Shown here one piece after another: positions 32,028 through 32,153 of a DNA stretch of 32,153 bases. The notes beneath the pieces were generated by a model. It was not told where the DNA came from, made no database searches, and worked only from the letters and a program-made list of their open reading frames with translations. The position numbers and the translations under genes were made by a program. Each line of letters opens with the position of its first letter. Position 1 is the stretch's first letter. The DNA lies in assembly GCA_023229575.1 (NCBI GenBank), contig JALNYZ010000041.1, forward strand, positions 1 through 32,153, read 5' to 3'. The stretch is from Prolixibacteraceae bacterium. GTDB taxonomy: Bacteria; Bacteroidota; Bacteroidia; Bacteroidales; Prolixibacteraceae.

Positions 32028-32153
32028 TGAAATGTTTGAAATGTTTGAAATGTTTGAAATGTTTGAAATGTTTGAAATGTTTGAAATGTTTGAAATGTTT
32101 GAAATGTTTGAAATGTTTGAAATGTTTGAAATGTTTGAAATGTTTGAAATGTT
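32028..32153 (+). repeat. Perfect 9-bp tandem repeat (TGAAATGTT x 14) touching the fmt start codon
   Basis: Fourteen perfect TGAAATGTT units run from the base after the fmt start codon to the end of the window, so the true length is unknown. Read in the fmt frame the unit is AAC-ATT-TCA with no stop. The unit length is a multiple of three, so copy-number change would keep the frame. Confidence 0.95.

Noticed and set aside
32028..32153. Repetitive coding sequence (a Met-Phe-Glu or Asn-Ile-Ser repeat protein)
   Set aside because: The frames are open only because the unit is 9 bp. There is no start or context supporting translation, and a full-length fmt begins exactly at its edge.

Overview
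The window looks like a chromosomal segment from a member of the Bacteroidota, most likely Bacteroidales or a nearby order. Two things support this. Many genes carry the Bacteroidota -7 promoter box TAnnTTTG just upstream of the start. The gene content is also typical of the phylum: a tgt-LptF/LptG permease pair, a short AMP nucleosidase beside holA, a stand-alone HsdR-N protein, a DivIC/FtsB-like protein next to YqgE, and two-gene proline catabolism. I see no tRNA, rRNA, phage, transposase or CRISPR. The end of the window lies inside a perfect 9-bp tandem repeat, so it may be a contig edge.

Layout. Positions 1-2.5 kb (leftward): a membrane GT2-like protein whose acidic catalytic motifs are degenerate, an overlapping ECF sigma factor, and rsmG. 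2.6-6.9 kb (rightward): tgt, an LptF/LptG permease, an acyl-CoA carboxyltransferase and a small biotin carrier. 7-10 kb: a GT2 glycosyltransferase and a membrane-anchored OmpH-like protein (leftward), then proline dehydrogenase (rightward). 10.4-16.8 kb: a glycan region with a rhamnosyltransferase-like GT2, a GT4 on the other strand, and a tightly packed operon of FkbM methyltransferase, GT87-like membrane glycosyltransferase, GtrB/ArnC-like GT2 and polysaccharide deacetylase. 16.8-18.9 kb: an orphan PAS histidine kinase. 19.1-21.8 kb: pruA, a DivIC/FtsB-like gene and yqgE. 21.8-26.6 kb (leftward): a thioredoxin-like lipoprotein-free secreted protein, an aminotransferase class IV homologue lacking the PLP lysine, rhomboid, holA and AMP nucleosidase. 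26.7-32 kb: HsdR-N protein, GNAT and recR, a Spy-like small protein, cytidine deaminase, a glucosaminidase-LysM hydrolase and fmt.

How genes work together. Proline dehydrogenase and PruA together take proline to glutamate, although they sit 9 kb apart. The carboxyltransferase and biotin carrier are two parts of an acyl-CoA carboxylase whose biotin carboxylase is not in the window. The four-gene glycan operon has the parts of an ArnC/ArnD/ArnT or FlmF/NaxD/FlmK-type pathway: load a sugar on a polyprenyl phosphate, deacylate it, and transfer it outside the membrane. Here a GT87-like enzyme takes the place of the usual GT83 transferase and a methyltransferase is added. This is my best candidate for an undescribed system, and it is an inference.

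A second theme is non-coding. Nearly all gene junctions from about 21 to 32 kb hold short tandem repeats with units of 7, 8, 9 or 16 bp. Several fold into long hairpins at convergent gene ends, reach into the 3' end of a coding sequence, or directly touch a start codon (fmt). No such arrays were seen in the first 21 kb.
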